Origin: Adiantum capillus-veneris
Taxonomy: Eukaryota > Streptophyta > Polypodiopsida > Polypodiales > Pteridaceae
Assembly (NCBI GenBank): GCA_014529385.2
Contig: CM043951.1
Span: forward strand, 113,801,469 to 113,865,468
DNA: 64,000 bases
Reading direction: 5' to 3'
The notes under the pieces were generated by a model. The model did no database searches. It saw nothing but the letters and a program-made list of their open reading frames with translations, and was not told the origin of the DNA. Positions 20,538 to 31,454 of this stretch are shown here, one piece after another; the stretch's first letter is position 1, and the number at the start of each line of letters is the position of its first letter. A program made the translations under genes and the position numbers.

Positions 20538-21055
20538 CTATGCTTGCGAGCTTATAGATTTAGGCTCAATAGACACTCTTTCTCCTTGAATCATTAAATT
20601 ATCCTCCAATTGGATTGCATTGGTGGTGATCGCTTCCCAAGTGGTGATACCTCTAATGACTAGGCCATTGTAGATATCCTTATGTCGTAATCCCTTAATG
20701 AATTTATCAAGAAATTGATTATTATCGAAGCACTCACTTGGATTACAACAAGAATTCAAATGCTTTAATCGACTAATAGAGTCTCTCATTGACTCTTCTT
20801 CCTCTCATTGGGCTTTTTGGAGCTGAGAGGCTACACCCCAAAGCACTCCCTCTCGTATGTATTCTTTCAAGGAAAGTATTGTAAGAGTAGGTTAAATCAT
20901 TTTTTCTTCCACCCTTAGGGTTCTACACCAATCCTCTCCCTTCCCACTTAAGGTGAGGCTTAACACTAGCTACTCCTATAAAAAATCAGCCACTTTTGTG
21001 GCCTTTTAAGACTTTCGTACAAAATTTCTCAACACTATGTTAGTTATCTAAATCA
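20538..21055 (-). pseudogene. gypsy gag central domain (interrupted)
   Basis: Minus strand. The 83-codon frame at 20538-20789 (SMRDSISRLKHLNSCCNPSE, FLDKFIKGLRHKDIY) matches a retrotransposon gag core. From 20800 to 21055 further gag-like sequence (FVRKS, VADFL, LVLSLTLSGKGEDW) is readable with stops. At 21055 it meets the truncated LTR of the copia insertion, and the missing N-terminal part resumes at 26370. Confidence 0.55.
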
Positions 21056-21610
21056 ATTATACCCTTAATGGAGCTCCCGCCTTGCTTCACTCTCACCACC
21101 TCACACTCACCTTGTTGCATCAACTGCACACTATGAAATGTGTGTAGAAATGGCCTCCTTTTATAGGCCAAAAGGGCTACCCTCTCTTATGAGAGACAGC
21201 CATGTGTAGCCGCCCTTGTGCGAATAAGTCCAAATCGACCCTCCAATCCGCCCATGTGTGGCCGCCCTTGAGAAGACAAGTCCGCTTTTGAATTCAGCCA
21301 CCGGCCATTGACTTCCGACCACTGGCCATCGGCCATTGACTACCGGCCACCGGCCAACCGACCGGTTGTTTTCCGGCCGCCGTCCGGCCATAATATTCCG
21401 GTGAAAAAGAATATTCCGGCGAAAAAAAGTCTCGGGGGCCTCCTCCCCCGAGGCCTTTAAAGTTGCCCCTGATTCTTGTCCGTGAAAATTTTGGTTTTCG
21501 GTGAGTGATTTTCCTTCGCGCACGATGGCTTCTCCTCATAATGGGGGCCTTACAAATGTGCGCTTTTACCACAGAAAATTACAAGGGTAAATCAGGCTCC
21601 ATACTTAACA
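21056..21610 (-). repeat. copia 3' LTR, truncated
   Basis: Begins TGTTAAGTATGGAGCC after the polypurine tract and matches 25795-26369 closely. About 205 bp of the end present in the 5' LTR (25591-25794) are missing; the sequence passes straight into gypsy gag at 21055. A deletion across the LTR end is the simplest explanation, which would also remove the target-site duplication. Confidence 0.85.
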
Positions 21611-21620
21611 ATCTCCCACT
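21611..21620 (-). promoter_or_regulatory. copia polypurine tract
   Basis: AGTGGGAGAT on the minus strand, directly before the 3' LTR start TGTTAAG. Confidence 0.75.
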
Positions 21621-21670
21621 TGGAGACTGATCTCCAAACCAAACCTGTGACTGCTTTCCATTCTGGTTTC

Positions 21671-22639
21671 TTATCCTTGAATGCCGATTGAAGATGAGCA
21701 AAATCTCAACTTCTCCTTGTTGACCACCTTTGTAAACATGTCTGCACGATTTTCACTTGTATGCACCTTTCCTAGCTTTAGTTGTCCCTCTTCCAAAAGA
21801 GTGCGTATGAAGTGATATCTCACCTCAATGTGCTTTTTCCTTGAATGAAAGGCTGAGTTCTTCGCAAGATGGATAGCGCTTTTGCTATCACTGTACAAGA
21901 CACAATTGTCTTGTTTGAATCCAAGCTCTTCTAAGAATCTGTGAAGCCACAGAATTTCTTTGCTTGCCTCCGTCATTGCTACATACTCTGCTTCCGTGGT
22001 AGAAAGTGAAACCACTCTCTGCAGCTTTGAAGCCCAGCTTACTGCTGTGCCTCCAACTATGAACACATAGCCAGTAGTGCTCCTTCGAGTATCTTTGTCA
22101 CCTTCCATATCTGCATCAGCATACCCTTCTAGAAAAATATCAGTTCCTCCAAAATACAAAGCATTTGTTGTTGTCCCTTTTAGATACCTAAGTATCCACT
22201 TCACAGCTTGCCAATGCTCTTTACCTCGGTTGTCCATGAACCTACTCACAACTCCCACTACATGTGCAATGTCTGGCCTTGTCCAAACCATAGCATACAT
22301 TAGAGAACCTACCACTGCAGCATATGGAACTTTAGACATATAGGCTATCTCCTCTTGTGTCTTTGGACACATATCCTTCGTTAGTTTAAAATGACCAGCC
22401 AAAGGTGTAGAAACTGGTTTTGCATTTTGCATTGCAAACCTTTCTAGTACCTTCTCGATGTAATCTTCTTGAGATAGCTTTATTGTCTTCTTCGTCCTGT
22501 CCCTTGATATTTTCATACCAAGTATCCTCTTTGCAGCACCTAAATCTTTCATTGAAAAAGATTTGGACAGCTCCTCTTTTAGGTCTTTGATGTCCTGCAT
22601 TTTAGCACTTGCAATCAACATGTCATCAACATACAACAT
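21671..22639 (-). pseudogene. copia reverse transcriptase C-terminal part and RNase H
   Basis: Minus strand, 322 open codons. Begins at the YVDD catalytic motif (MLYVDDMLIAS). The thumb (VSTPLAGHFKLTKDMCP), GSLMYAMVWTRPDIAHVVG and RNase H motifs (YADADMEGDKDTRRSTTGY, STTEAEYVAMTEASKEILWL, LYSDSKSAIHLAKN, KHIEVRYHFIR, NRADMFTK) follow. It is intact over its length and continues in frame from the segment upstream across a TAA at 22652-22654. Confidence 0.9.
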
Positions 22640-22651
22640 TAGGATGATGAA

Positions 22652-22954
22652 TTACCCATCTCCCAAATTCTTCGTGTAGACGCAGTGATCCGAGTTGCAT
22701 CTTGTGAATCCATGATCCAACATCCATCGATCAAACTTCAAGTACCATTGTCTTGATGCTTGCTTTAAACCATACAAGCTCTTCTTTAATCTGCAAACCA
22801 TTTTCTCCTTACCTTTTACTTCATACCCCTTTGGTTGAAGCATGTAGATTTCCTCCTCTAAGTCACCATGAGGGAATGCCGTATTTACATCCATTTGCTC
22901 GAGATTTAGATCATGAGCAGCCACAAGGCTTAAGACAAGCCTTGTGGAAATCAA
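22652..22954 (-). pseudogene. copia reverse transcriptase, N-terminal part after a frameshift
   Basis: Minus strand. TRLVLSLVAAHDLNLEQMDV, AFPHGDLEEEIYMLQPKGYE and LKKSLYGLKQASRQWYLKFD are standard copia reverse transcriptase blocks, including the first catalytic Asp (MDV). It overlaps the end of the upstream frame because a deletion of roughly 40 nt, which removed the usual FSPVVK-type block, shifted the frame. Ends at TAA 22652-22654 just before YVDD. Confidence 0.85.
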
Positions 22955-23489
22955 TACCTTTCTTTTGAGAAAAACCTTTTACCACAAGCCTAGACTTGTA
23001 CCTTTTCTTCCCACCTTCTTCTTCCTTTAGCTTGTACACCCATTTGTTTTGAAGTGCCCGCTTACCTTTAGGCAACTCAACCAACTCCCATGTTTGGTTG
23101 CGATGTAGTGAGTCCATCTCCACTTGCATGCTCTTCGTCCATTCTTCTTTGGATTCATGTTGCATAGCTTGTTCATATGATTCCGGCTCTCCAGAATCTG
23201 AGATCAAGAGATGGTTGAAGGAAGGAACAAACTTTTCTGGAGGTCTACTTGCTCTTGTAGATCTTCGGGGAATAGGTTGAGGCTCCTCATTTGGTTGACA
23301 TTGTTGCACATTGTCACCGTTTGCAGTCCTTGAGTCTTCACCGTCCTCAAGCTCCATGTACTCATCACCTATTTCTTTTGTTTGTTTTCTTTCCAAGTAA
23401 TCTTTGTACATATTTTGTTCGTTAAAAATTACATCCCTACTCCTTAAGATTTTACCATCTTCAGGATTCCATAGGCGATACCCAAAGTC
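22911..23489 (-). pseudogene. copia integrase tail and start of reverse transcriptase
   Basis: Minus strand, same frame as gag-pol upstream, separated from it by TGA at 23490-23492. It holds the polar integrase C-terminal region (PIPRRSTRASRPPEKF, the usual GKE/GTRRS-like zone) and the opening of reverse transcriptase (WTKSMQVEMDSLHRNQTWEL, NKWVYKLKEE, RLVVKGFSQKKGIDF), after which the frame is lost at the deletion. Confidence 0.85.
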
Positions 23490-25526
23490 TCATTCTCCAT
23501 AGCCAATGAAGAAACACTTTTTGGACTTTGCATCTAACATTGACCTTAGGCTTCTATCTATGTGCATGAAAGCCTCATACCCAAACACTTTGAGAAATGC
23601 ATAATTCACCGGTTTACCTGTCCATGCCTCTTCTGGAACTCCCCCATCCAATGTTGTTGAGGGTGACCGATTGATTAAGTACACAGACGTACTTACAGCT
23701 TCCGCCCAAAGCTCAAGTGGTAGGCCTGCATGTAGCCACATGCTTCGTGCTCGTTCCATGATTGTCATGTTCATCCTTTCCGAAATCCCATTTTGTTGAG
23801 GTGTCCTTGGGTTTGTCCTTTGCCTCCGAATGCCATTGCTAGCACAAAAGCTTTCAAAAGCTTGGCTGCAATATTCGCCTCCATTGTCGGATCTGAGGCA
23901 TTTAACCTTGGTACCTATTTCATTCTCCACAAAGGCTTTCCACCTTTGAAATATGGAAAATACATCGGATTTATTCTTCATGACATAAACCCATGTTTTT
24001 CTAGTCGCATCATCTATGAATGTTACATAGTACAATGAGCCACCAAGTGATGGTGTACTTGCAGGACCCCAAACATCAGAATGAACCAACTCAAGTTTTT
24101 TATTTTTTCTTTCATTTCCTGATTTTTGAAATTTTACCCTCTTTTGTTTACCATAAACACAATCTTCACAGAACTCTAAGTCCACTTCTTTCAAACCTGG
24201 TAGAAGCTTCTTTGTTTGAAGGATTTGCATTCCTTTGGCACTCATATGCCCAAGTCGGTAGTGCCACACCGCGCTGTCAACTTCTGTAGTTGCTGCACAA
24301 GCTGAAGGTTGCGTGCTAACAGTACACAAGTAAAGTGTACCGACTTTTTCACCCTTGGCAACCACCAAACATCCCTTTGAGATCTTCCACCGTTTGTTTC
24401 CGAATGCAATGTTGTGACCTTCATCGTCCAATTGTCCTGTAAAGATCAAATTTTTGCGAAGAGAAGAAACATGCCTAAAATCTTTAAGCTTCCATTCATT
24501 TCCGTTAGCAGTTTTGACAGAAACTGTACCTTTGCCGACAATCTCACAAGCTTCATCATCTCCCAAGTATACATACCCAAAATTACCTTTGGTGTAGTCT
24601 TGGAAATGTTGCTTCTGTGGTGTCGCATGGAATGAAGCCCCGGAATCTACTATCCAGGAATTAGACACATTGTCTAATGAGAGAATTAGAGCATCTTGCT
24701 CTACTTTACCTGCCACATTGGCCTCCGATGTTGGCTTGTTGTCTTGAGACTCTGTCTCCTTCTTCTTCTTGGACCAGAAATCCTTCTTGATGTGGCCCTT
24801 CTTGCCGCAGTTCCAACATTCAAGAACTGACTTTGTGCGTGACTTGCTCCGCCTTGAGCGATCACGACCCTTTTGGTTTTTGAACCTCTCCTTAAGCCTT
24901 CCTCTTGTTTCCACTGATAGTGCAACACTTGATGATTCTCCTGTGCTTCTCCTTCGCATTTCCTCTATTAGGAGAACACCCACAACATCATCAAACTTAA
25001 GAGTATTTGTGCCAGAGATAGAATTACTTACAGCCATCACAAGGCTGTCCCAACTATCCGGTAGAGATGATAGTATAAGGAGAGCTCGCACTTCGTCATC
25101 GAAATTGATTTTCACTGATCGAAGTTGACTTATGTTTGTGTTAAAGTCATTTAGGTGTTCTGCAACTGAACCATTCTCTGCCATCTTTAGATTGAACAAG
25201 CGCTTCATAAGAAATACCTTATTGGATGCCGATGGTTTCTCGTAGAAGTCATCAAGTGACTTCATCAAGTCCTTCGTGGTCTTCATCTCCGAAACATTGA
25301 AGGCCACCGTTGACGCCAAGCTTAACCGGATTGTTCCCAGTGGCTTTCGATCAAGGACAATCCATGCTTCATCTGCCATTGTTGCGGGCTTCTTCGCAAG
25401 ACCGCCTAGTGGCAAATAGAGGTCCTTCTGGTAGAGATAGTCTTCAATCTGCATCTTCCAATGTTGGTAGTTTTTGACGTTGAACTTCTTAATCTTGAGC
25501 TTCCCTTCCTCCGCCATAACTCCCAC
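23490..25526 (-). pseudogene. copia gag-protease-integrase (678 codons)
   Basis: Minus strand. Residues 1-230: copia gag (KKFNVKNYQHWKMQIEDYLY). Residues about 237-251: zinc knuckle CWNCGKKGHIKKDF, where the final Cys is replaced by Phe. Residues about 290: protease active site WIVDSGASFHATP. Residues about 430-480: integrase HHCC (HYRLGHMSAKG, CEDCVYGKQKR). Residues about 485-610: DDE core with HSDVWGP, RSDNGGEY and NGISERMN, so all three acids are present. Ends FLKVFGYEAFMHIDRS... FFIGYGE then TGA. Similar in arrangement to Tnt1-type polyproteins. ATG at 25517 (MAEEGK) is as plausible a start as 25526. Confidence 0.92.
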
Positions 25527-25576
25527 TCAATTCAAGGAATCCTTTCCTTGAGATAATTTAGCTACGAGCAAACCTT

Positions 25577-25588
25577 GCTCTGATACCA
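25577..25588 (-). promoter_or_regulatory. primer binding site for initiator tRNA-Met
   Basis: TGGTATCAGAGC, two bases after the end (CCTCACA) of the 5' LTR, is complementary to the 3' end of initiator tRNA-Met and marks where minus-strand synthesis starts. Confidence 0.9.
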
Positions 25589-25590
25589 GT

Positions 25591-26369
25591 TGTGAGGAAA
25601 TAAGACGTAGCTAAATAGATAATTGATTAGATTACTTAATGGAGAGAGACAGATTTATATACACGAAATTATAGAGTAGAGAGAGAGAGAGAGTACACAC
25701 GATATACGTGGTTCACCCAATGTGGGCTACGTCCACGGGAAAGCAGCCACTCAATGGCTTTAGTACTTCAAAACAAGAAGTAGTTTACAAAGGGATTATA
25801 CCCTTAATGGAGCTCCCGCCTTGCTTCACTCTCACCACCTCACACTCACCTTGTTGCATCAAATTCACACTGTGAAATGTGTGTAGAAATGGCCTCCTTT
25901 TATAGGCCAAAAGGGTTGCCCTCTCTTATGAGAGACAGCCATGTGTAGCCGCCCTTGTGCGAATAAGTCCAAATCGGACCCTCCAATCCGCCCATGTGTG
26001 GCCGCCCTTGAGAAGACAAGTCCGCTTTTGAATTCGGCCACCGGCCACCGGCCATTGACTTCCGACCACTGGCCATCGGCCATTGACTACCGGCCACCGG
26101 CCAACCGACCGGTTGTTTTCCGACCACTTTCCGACCGCTGTCTGGCCATAATATTCCGGTGAGAAAGAATATTCCGGCGAAAAAAAAGTCTCGGGGGCCT
26201 CCTCCCCCGAGGCCTTTAAAGTTGCCCCTGATTCTTGTCCGTGAAAATTTTGGTTTCCGGTGAGTGATTTTCCTTCACGCACGATGGCTTCTCCTCATAA
26301 TGGGGGCCTTACAAATGTGCGCTTTTACCACAGAAAATTACAAGGGTAAATCAGGCTCCATACTTAATA
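25591..26369 (-). repeat. copia 5' LTR (about 779 bp)
   Basis: Ends CCTCACA next to the primer binding site. The other end begins TATTAAG where the 3' LTR has TGTTAAG (one change in the terminal dinucleotide). It contains a (GA)n tract near 25680, TATAAAAG at 25904-25897 and an internal cluster of TGGCCGGTGGCCGG-type repeats near 26035-26155, where 5' and 3' LTR differ by small indels. Confidence 0.9.
25897..25904 (-). promoter_or_regulatory. TATA box of the copia LTR
   Basis: TATAAAAG inside the palindromic context GGCCTATAAAAGGAGGCC, about 465 bp from the LTR start. The same sequence occurs in the 3' LTR near 21155. Confidence 0.5.
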
Positions 26370-26806
26370 GGTTGACCTTTTTCTTTGATTTTCCTTTATC
26401 CATTCCCTCAAGCACAAGTAAGACCAGAACCATGTCCCAAGAAATGAATTCGGTGCCTATGCACCCCATGCCCAAATCTATGAGATCATCCTCATCCTAT
26501 GTCCTGTAGTCCCATTTTGTGAGGCCTTTAATAAACCTCAACAAGAGAAAGAAATTTTTTTTGTCGGCCGCATAGAGATCCTTGAGGAAATCCTATGGCA
26601 ACCACTCCGTTTCGGATCCCTCAAAGACTATGGCATATTCTTGCATGTGCTATGCCATGTAGTCACAAAAGCTTTCAAATGCCTTTGCATGAAGATTGGC
26701 ATTGGCCTACATGTGTCCCCTCTAACACACTGAGTAGTTCATATGCTCAATCTATAGGTGCTATCTTTTCTAGTTATGTGAGAAGTGCATCAACAGACGT
26801 TGCCAT
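26370..26806 (-). pseudogene. gypsy gag N-terminal part, upstream of the copia insertion
   Basis: Minus strand from an ATG at 26806 (MATSVDALLT, then LEKIAPI after a stop). After frame changes HMQEYAIVFEGSETEWLP, DFLKDLYAAD and EGMDKGKSKKKVNL are readable. The end at 26370 joins the copia LTR, and the rest of the gag resumes at 21055. Confidence 0.45.
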
Positions 26807-26869
26807 GGGTTTGTTCGCAAAGAAAATGCGAAGAGATCTTAGAGCTAGAGTTTTGCAATTGTGAGAAAT

Positions 26870-29280
26870 GAAGTTTAAAACCTAGAAAGTCACTTATACA
26901 CCCAAAGTCACTTTTAGAAAGCACTTTAAATTAACATCAAAATCATGTGACAAAGCATTGAAAGACATCAACATTGAAAACCTTTGTGCTCCACATCAAG
27001 AAATTTCATGTTTCAATCAAACACTTGAACAAGTTGAGAATAAACAAGTATCCACAGAGATGAGATTCAAAACACCGTATGTATCAATAGGAGAAAAATC
27101 TCTGTCAGTTACAAGGTTTTACAAAAATTAATCGTGGAAATGGAATGTTCTCACAGAGAAAGCTCTTCTCTTTTGTGGAGCAAACAACCTTTTTATTTGT
27201 TACAAAGAGATATTGCTTTGGCAAGGTATATTTGAGATTAAGAGGTGACTAGGGTGCTAGTCATTATTCACTGCAATGTCATGCATTGCATCCTCGTGGA
27301 GGCATATTTGTAGGTCAGCTGATTCTCTAGTAGCAACATTAGAGTCTAGTGCCTCCCATTATCCCATTGTCAGCTTCCATCTTTTAAAGGGAAAGACCAT
27401 TCACAAGCCTTGCTTTACAAGATGGTATCTGAACAACACATTATTAGCAACTATATAGCACTCGATTCCATCTCCTTGGTGGTTGACCACCTTAGTCTCC
27501 CATCCAACTGCAAGGAATTCGTTGATCGCACTTCCCCCTTTGCAAGTCCACATTGTTGGTGTCCTGTGAACGCTCTAAAGTCAAAAGATAAACACAAACA
27601 CATGATGAGACATAAACCATGGTATCATGGCTTTGTGGTAACCATATGTGCACTTCATTTGATGCTTGCATATCCGCCTCAATTCTCTTTTTGGTTGTTG
27701 TGATCAAGGCACTGCCTGGCTTAGGCCAATCCAGACTCTCCAAGGTTGATGAGTGAACTGGAGAAAGATTACCACACCCATTTTTCCTAGGTGTGACATA
27801 AGTATGATCATTAAAAAAATGTCATGTGAGGCAAGCTTAGAGGATGGACAACCAGCATAGAGAAACTTACCAAGGTCAGTGTGGATGGGCTCAAAAGTTT
27901 TTGTGAAGGACTCTATTGGCTCCCACTCTGTAAAATTGGATGGAAAAACATATGCAGACATGAACAAGCAATGGATATAGTACAGCCATCGAAAGCAACG
28001 TACAAGGCAAAAAAACTAAATAGACAACCTAAAAACTTAAAAGAGGAGTAAAATTACAATTTGCAAGAAATCTCGATGGAGCCACTACTATCTCTAGCTT
28101 CAGTCGTGAAGAAACATATACATGCTTCACCTTTGCAAGCCTCTTTCAATCTTGTGTTTGCATGAACTTCATGATTCTTCCCTTCCAATGGTGTGCTCGA
28201 GAAGCCTTGTGTCTCCTTGAGACCTTCTATGCACCTCTTGAGCTGGGTTGCATTGTCACCCGCATCATTTGTTTGAATTCCAATGTCTCCCAACATCCAC
28301 TATTGTCTTGTATATTGGTGCATGAAATGGAGTCAATGACACCCCTGGGTCTCCGAGTACCTGATGATGCCATAGGGAATAGTGGCACGATGTGCATGCA
28401 CACACTTATAATTAGAAATTTCACATACATGTTCTCATTGTATGAAGAGCAAGATTCTTGATGGTACACAAAGAGGATTGATGCCTCTTACTGCTATACT
28501 GCTCCACCTGCTTGTTGTCTTAATGTGGAGATAATTTTGCAAATCTTGAGAGGGAAATTGATCCTTTCTAGAGAGCTTAATGTAGAAGGAGCAGGAATTT
28601 CGTTGAGGAAAGAAAGAGGGATGATCTAGCAGAAGGATATGTTGCAGATATTTAGCTTTAAGTAGAGGTGTTTTGTGAGGCTCATGGAGAAATGGATAAC
28701 TTCAGCTTGAGGAGAATGCAACAAGCTTGAGGAGAATGCAGTAATCTTGAGGAGGGAAGGAGGTTCAAACTTCTGCTACAGAGCTTTAGGGAGGGAAAAC
28801 TAAAAGGAAGGAAAGAGAAGCAACTTGCAAGGTGAAGTGAAGAGAAGTGAGAGATGGCACAATAGAGAGAAAGGGAGGGAATGATCAACACATTTTTGGA
28901 GGGACCCCATTTTAGGAGAAAGGGGGGGAGAAACGGGCAACCACTAGAGAGAGATATGATTGGTTTTTACCCAACTATTTAGAGAAAAGCTCACTCTTTT
29001 GAATTTATAAGAGATTTTTACTTTATATTTTATGAAAGAGTACAAGTTTGACCACTTACTTTTAGGCCCTGCCATACCCACCATTTCAAACCACATGGAA
29101 TCTGCCCATTTGCCCCTTTAGTAATATCCTTTTTAATCCCATGGCAAATAAAGAGTCCCCCCTTAGACCCCATTCCCTTACTAATGAAGGTATACGATAA
29201 GATTCATGTCAATCCAATTATACAGAGGGAAAAAGGAAATCTTGGGGATTTGCTAAAGAATTAAAGTGTGACGAGGAGTA
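26870..29280. other. no gene recognised; a few splice-like minus-strand segments
   Basis: On the minus strand a short segment near 27885-27945 (WEPIESFTKTFEPIHTDL) is flanked by TTTTACAG and GTAAGT, and another starts after CACCTAG near 27793. A frame at 28054-28296 precedes them. These could be exons of a decayed gene but show no family I know. 28680-28760 has a small tandem repeat, CTTGAGGAGAATGCA. Confidence 0.3.
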
Positions 29281-29289
29281 CTAGCAACA

Positions 29290-30070
29290 ATGAGTGTGGA
29301 AAGTGATTGTTTACCTATAGGCATGATCACTCTCAGCTAGCTATTGAAATAAAAGGGTTTGAAAACAATGAGAACAATAATAATGAGTGCCTTACCTTAG
29401 GGAGTAGCTACCTCAGTTGCACATATGATGAGCCGGGACAAATAATGTTCTATGCGCCTTCATATCTCAAATCACAATGTCATTTCTTGATGATGTGCCT
29501 ATCAAAGGATGTGAAGAAAAAGACAAATATGAATCTATGGATTTGAGGGGGTAGTAAATTTTTTGTAGATTGTATTAGAGATTGTGAGAATATTCTAACA
29601 AGTTTGGAAGAAATCGATCTTATCCTATCAAGGCAAAAGTTTGTAGCTAGAGTCAACTAAGTGCTGATTGTGGGGCATATGTGTGGTCCTTATGGTATAA
29701 GGCCTTCTCTAAAGAAGGTGGATGCAATCAAAAACATAAAAGAAACATGTATAGAAGTAAATTAAGTGTGAAGATTTCTAGGTGCATGCATCTTCTATCT
29801 TATTTGAATACCATGTTATGCACGTGTACCAGATCCTCTCTACCAATTGTTGAGAAAGAATCAAAGTTTTCAATGGGAAGAAGAGCATACAGAATCCATG
29901 AGAAAGATGAAGATGTTACTTCTTTCATCACCAAGCTTGATGAAGGTAGATTATGGATATATAAGACATGTGGTTGTAACAATAGACACAAGCTTTACAC
30001 GGGGATTGGATGGGAAATAGGCAAGATGAAGAAGGAAATGTGGGCCAAGATTTGTGGCTAATGTTTTTGT
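29290..30070 (+). pseudogene. Ty3/gypsy reverse transcriptase remnant
   Basis: Plus strand, several frames. Around 29560-29720 the segments FVDCIRDCENILTSLEEIDL, ILSRQKFVARVN and CGPY-IRPSLKKVDAIKNIKE fit the end of gypsy reverse transcriptase (helix after YxDD, then the G...P..KV.AI block). RFLGA-FY...IP.YA follows near 29775-29830. Stops and shifts are frequent and the RNase H domain is not recognisable. Confidence 0.6.
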
Positions 30071-30479
30071 TTCTCTCTAATGTAATTATGCAAGGGTGAA
30101 GAGGGAGTTGTGAGAAGTACTTATTGCAACATTAGGGACAACTCTGATTGTGAAAATTGATTTTTTACTTGTCCTTTGCATGGTTACAAATTGCTCAAAT
30201 CTTTACATAGATTTACTTTATAGATAAAGGTATGAAGGAGAAGAGAACAAGGTTGTTGATCGAGATGATGTATTTACAAAGTTTTACACCATTTCTCAAG
30301 ATAAGGAGGATAAAATGTGTTTTGTAGACTCAATTGAGCCATTTAAATAGGAGATGTATGAAGGTAATTGGCTACTTATTGTGCATAGCTTGAGCACTTT
30401 AGAAAAAAAAAAAATTGGTTTGAACACGAATTCAATAGGTTAAGAAGAAAGGCATATGGGTACTTTTTAAAGAATGTAT

Positions 30480-31420
30480 ACTTGTGGAAGCATTCAAAGA
30501 AAAGCGGTGGAACTCCACAAGGGTGGTATGTGACAAGGACACTCAAATGAAGCTTATCAAGGAGTTTCACGAGAGTATATGTGCTAGTCAATGAGGTGTA
30601 TGGGAAACCTTTTTCAAACTAAAAGAAAGGTATTGGTGGAAAGGAATGTACAAAGATGTATCTCAAAATGTGGAGTCTTATGTAGCCTATCAAATCTATT
30701 CAAATGTAAGGCAACATCATGGGTTGCACCCTGCCATGCATTATGAATGGGTGGTAGATTTTGGGATTATGGAAAATGAGATACATAGTTCACGCAAGAG
30801 TAGAGTTTTCAAACCAAGGGAAGATCATGTATTGAGAATAGAAGCTATTGAAGAAAAATTCAACTTTCTCTCAGAAGATGTAGTATTTTGTTATGGTCGT
30901 GTTGAGAAAATAACAGTAGATATGGATGATTTGATGCAAAGGAATCCAAGAAGTTCTTTTCTAGGCTAGTGGGCATGAGACTTGCTCTCACTAGTGCTTA
31001 CGATATTGAAAGAAATGTTAAATCTAAGAGGGGTCATCCTCCTATCATGGCAAAGTTTTGTTTAAGGCTTCCAAAGGTAAATTGGGAAAGTGGCCTAGAT
31101 TATTTCCTTATGCTTTATGGGTTCATTTAACAATTCAAATTCTTCGTTACTAGTTATATGCCTTTTGACTTGATGTATGCTCAAAATCCTGCAATGTTGA
31201 GGATGTGATTCCTATATGGAATATACTACTTTGGGAGAATGGAATGAGTAGGCAAGAACTTCTTGATTTGGAAATACAATAGTTAGAAGAAAGGCATGAC
31301 GATGTTGACCTTGATGTTTCACAATTGAAAGATGCAAGGTTGAAAAATAATGATAGTTTTCATAAGAGGCATAGGCTTAGATTTAGGAAGGTCCTTAGGT
31401 GTTGGTGTATGATATAGTCT
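30480..31420 (+). pseudogene. Ty3/gypsy integrase remnant with a substituted catalytic residue
   Basis: Plus strand. The zinc domain is recognisable at 30547-30700 (LIKEFHESICASQ, KERYWWKGMYKDV). The core begins MHYEWVVDFGIM (first Asp), continues VFCYGRVEKITVDMDDL (second Asp region), and after a shift reads RLALTSAYDIERNVKSKRGH near 30977-31035, where the third position, normally Glu (NGK-ERGH), is Lys (AAG). The C-terminal part LEDVIPIWNILLWENGMSRQ, ELLDLEIQ and LEERHDDVDL is clear up to about 31390. Several stops and shifts; inactive. Confidence 0.75.
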
Positions 31421-31454
31421 TGATAGCCAACACTCTTCAGTAAAGAGTTAGGAT

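Larger units (their letters stand above)
21056..26369 (-). mobile_element. Ty1/copia retrotransposon (Tork/Tnt1-like), nested in a gypsy gag
   Basis: Minus strand. 5' LTR 26369-25591, primer binding site 25588-25577, gag-pol from 25526 to 21671, polypurine tract 21620-21611, 3' LTR 21610-21056 (truncated). Domain order gag, zinc knuckle, protease, integrase, reverse transcriptase, RNase H is that of copia. The gypsy gag frame is readable on both sides, so this insertion is younger than the gypsy copy. Coding damage: in-frame TGA at 23490, a small deletion with frameshift near 22940, in-frame TAA at 22652 and a lost zinc ligand. Confidence 0.9.
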
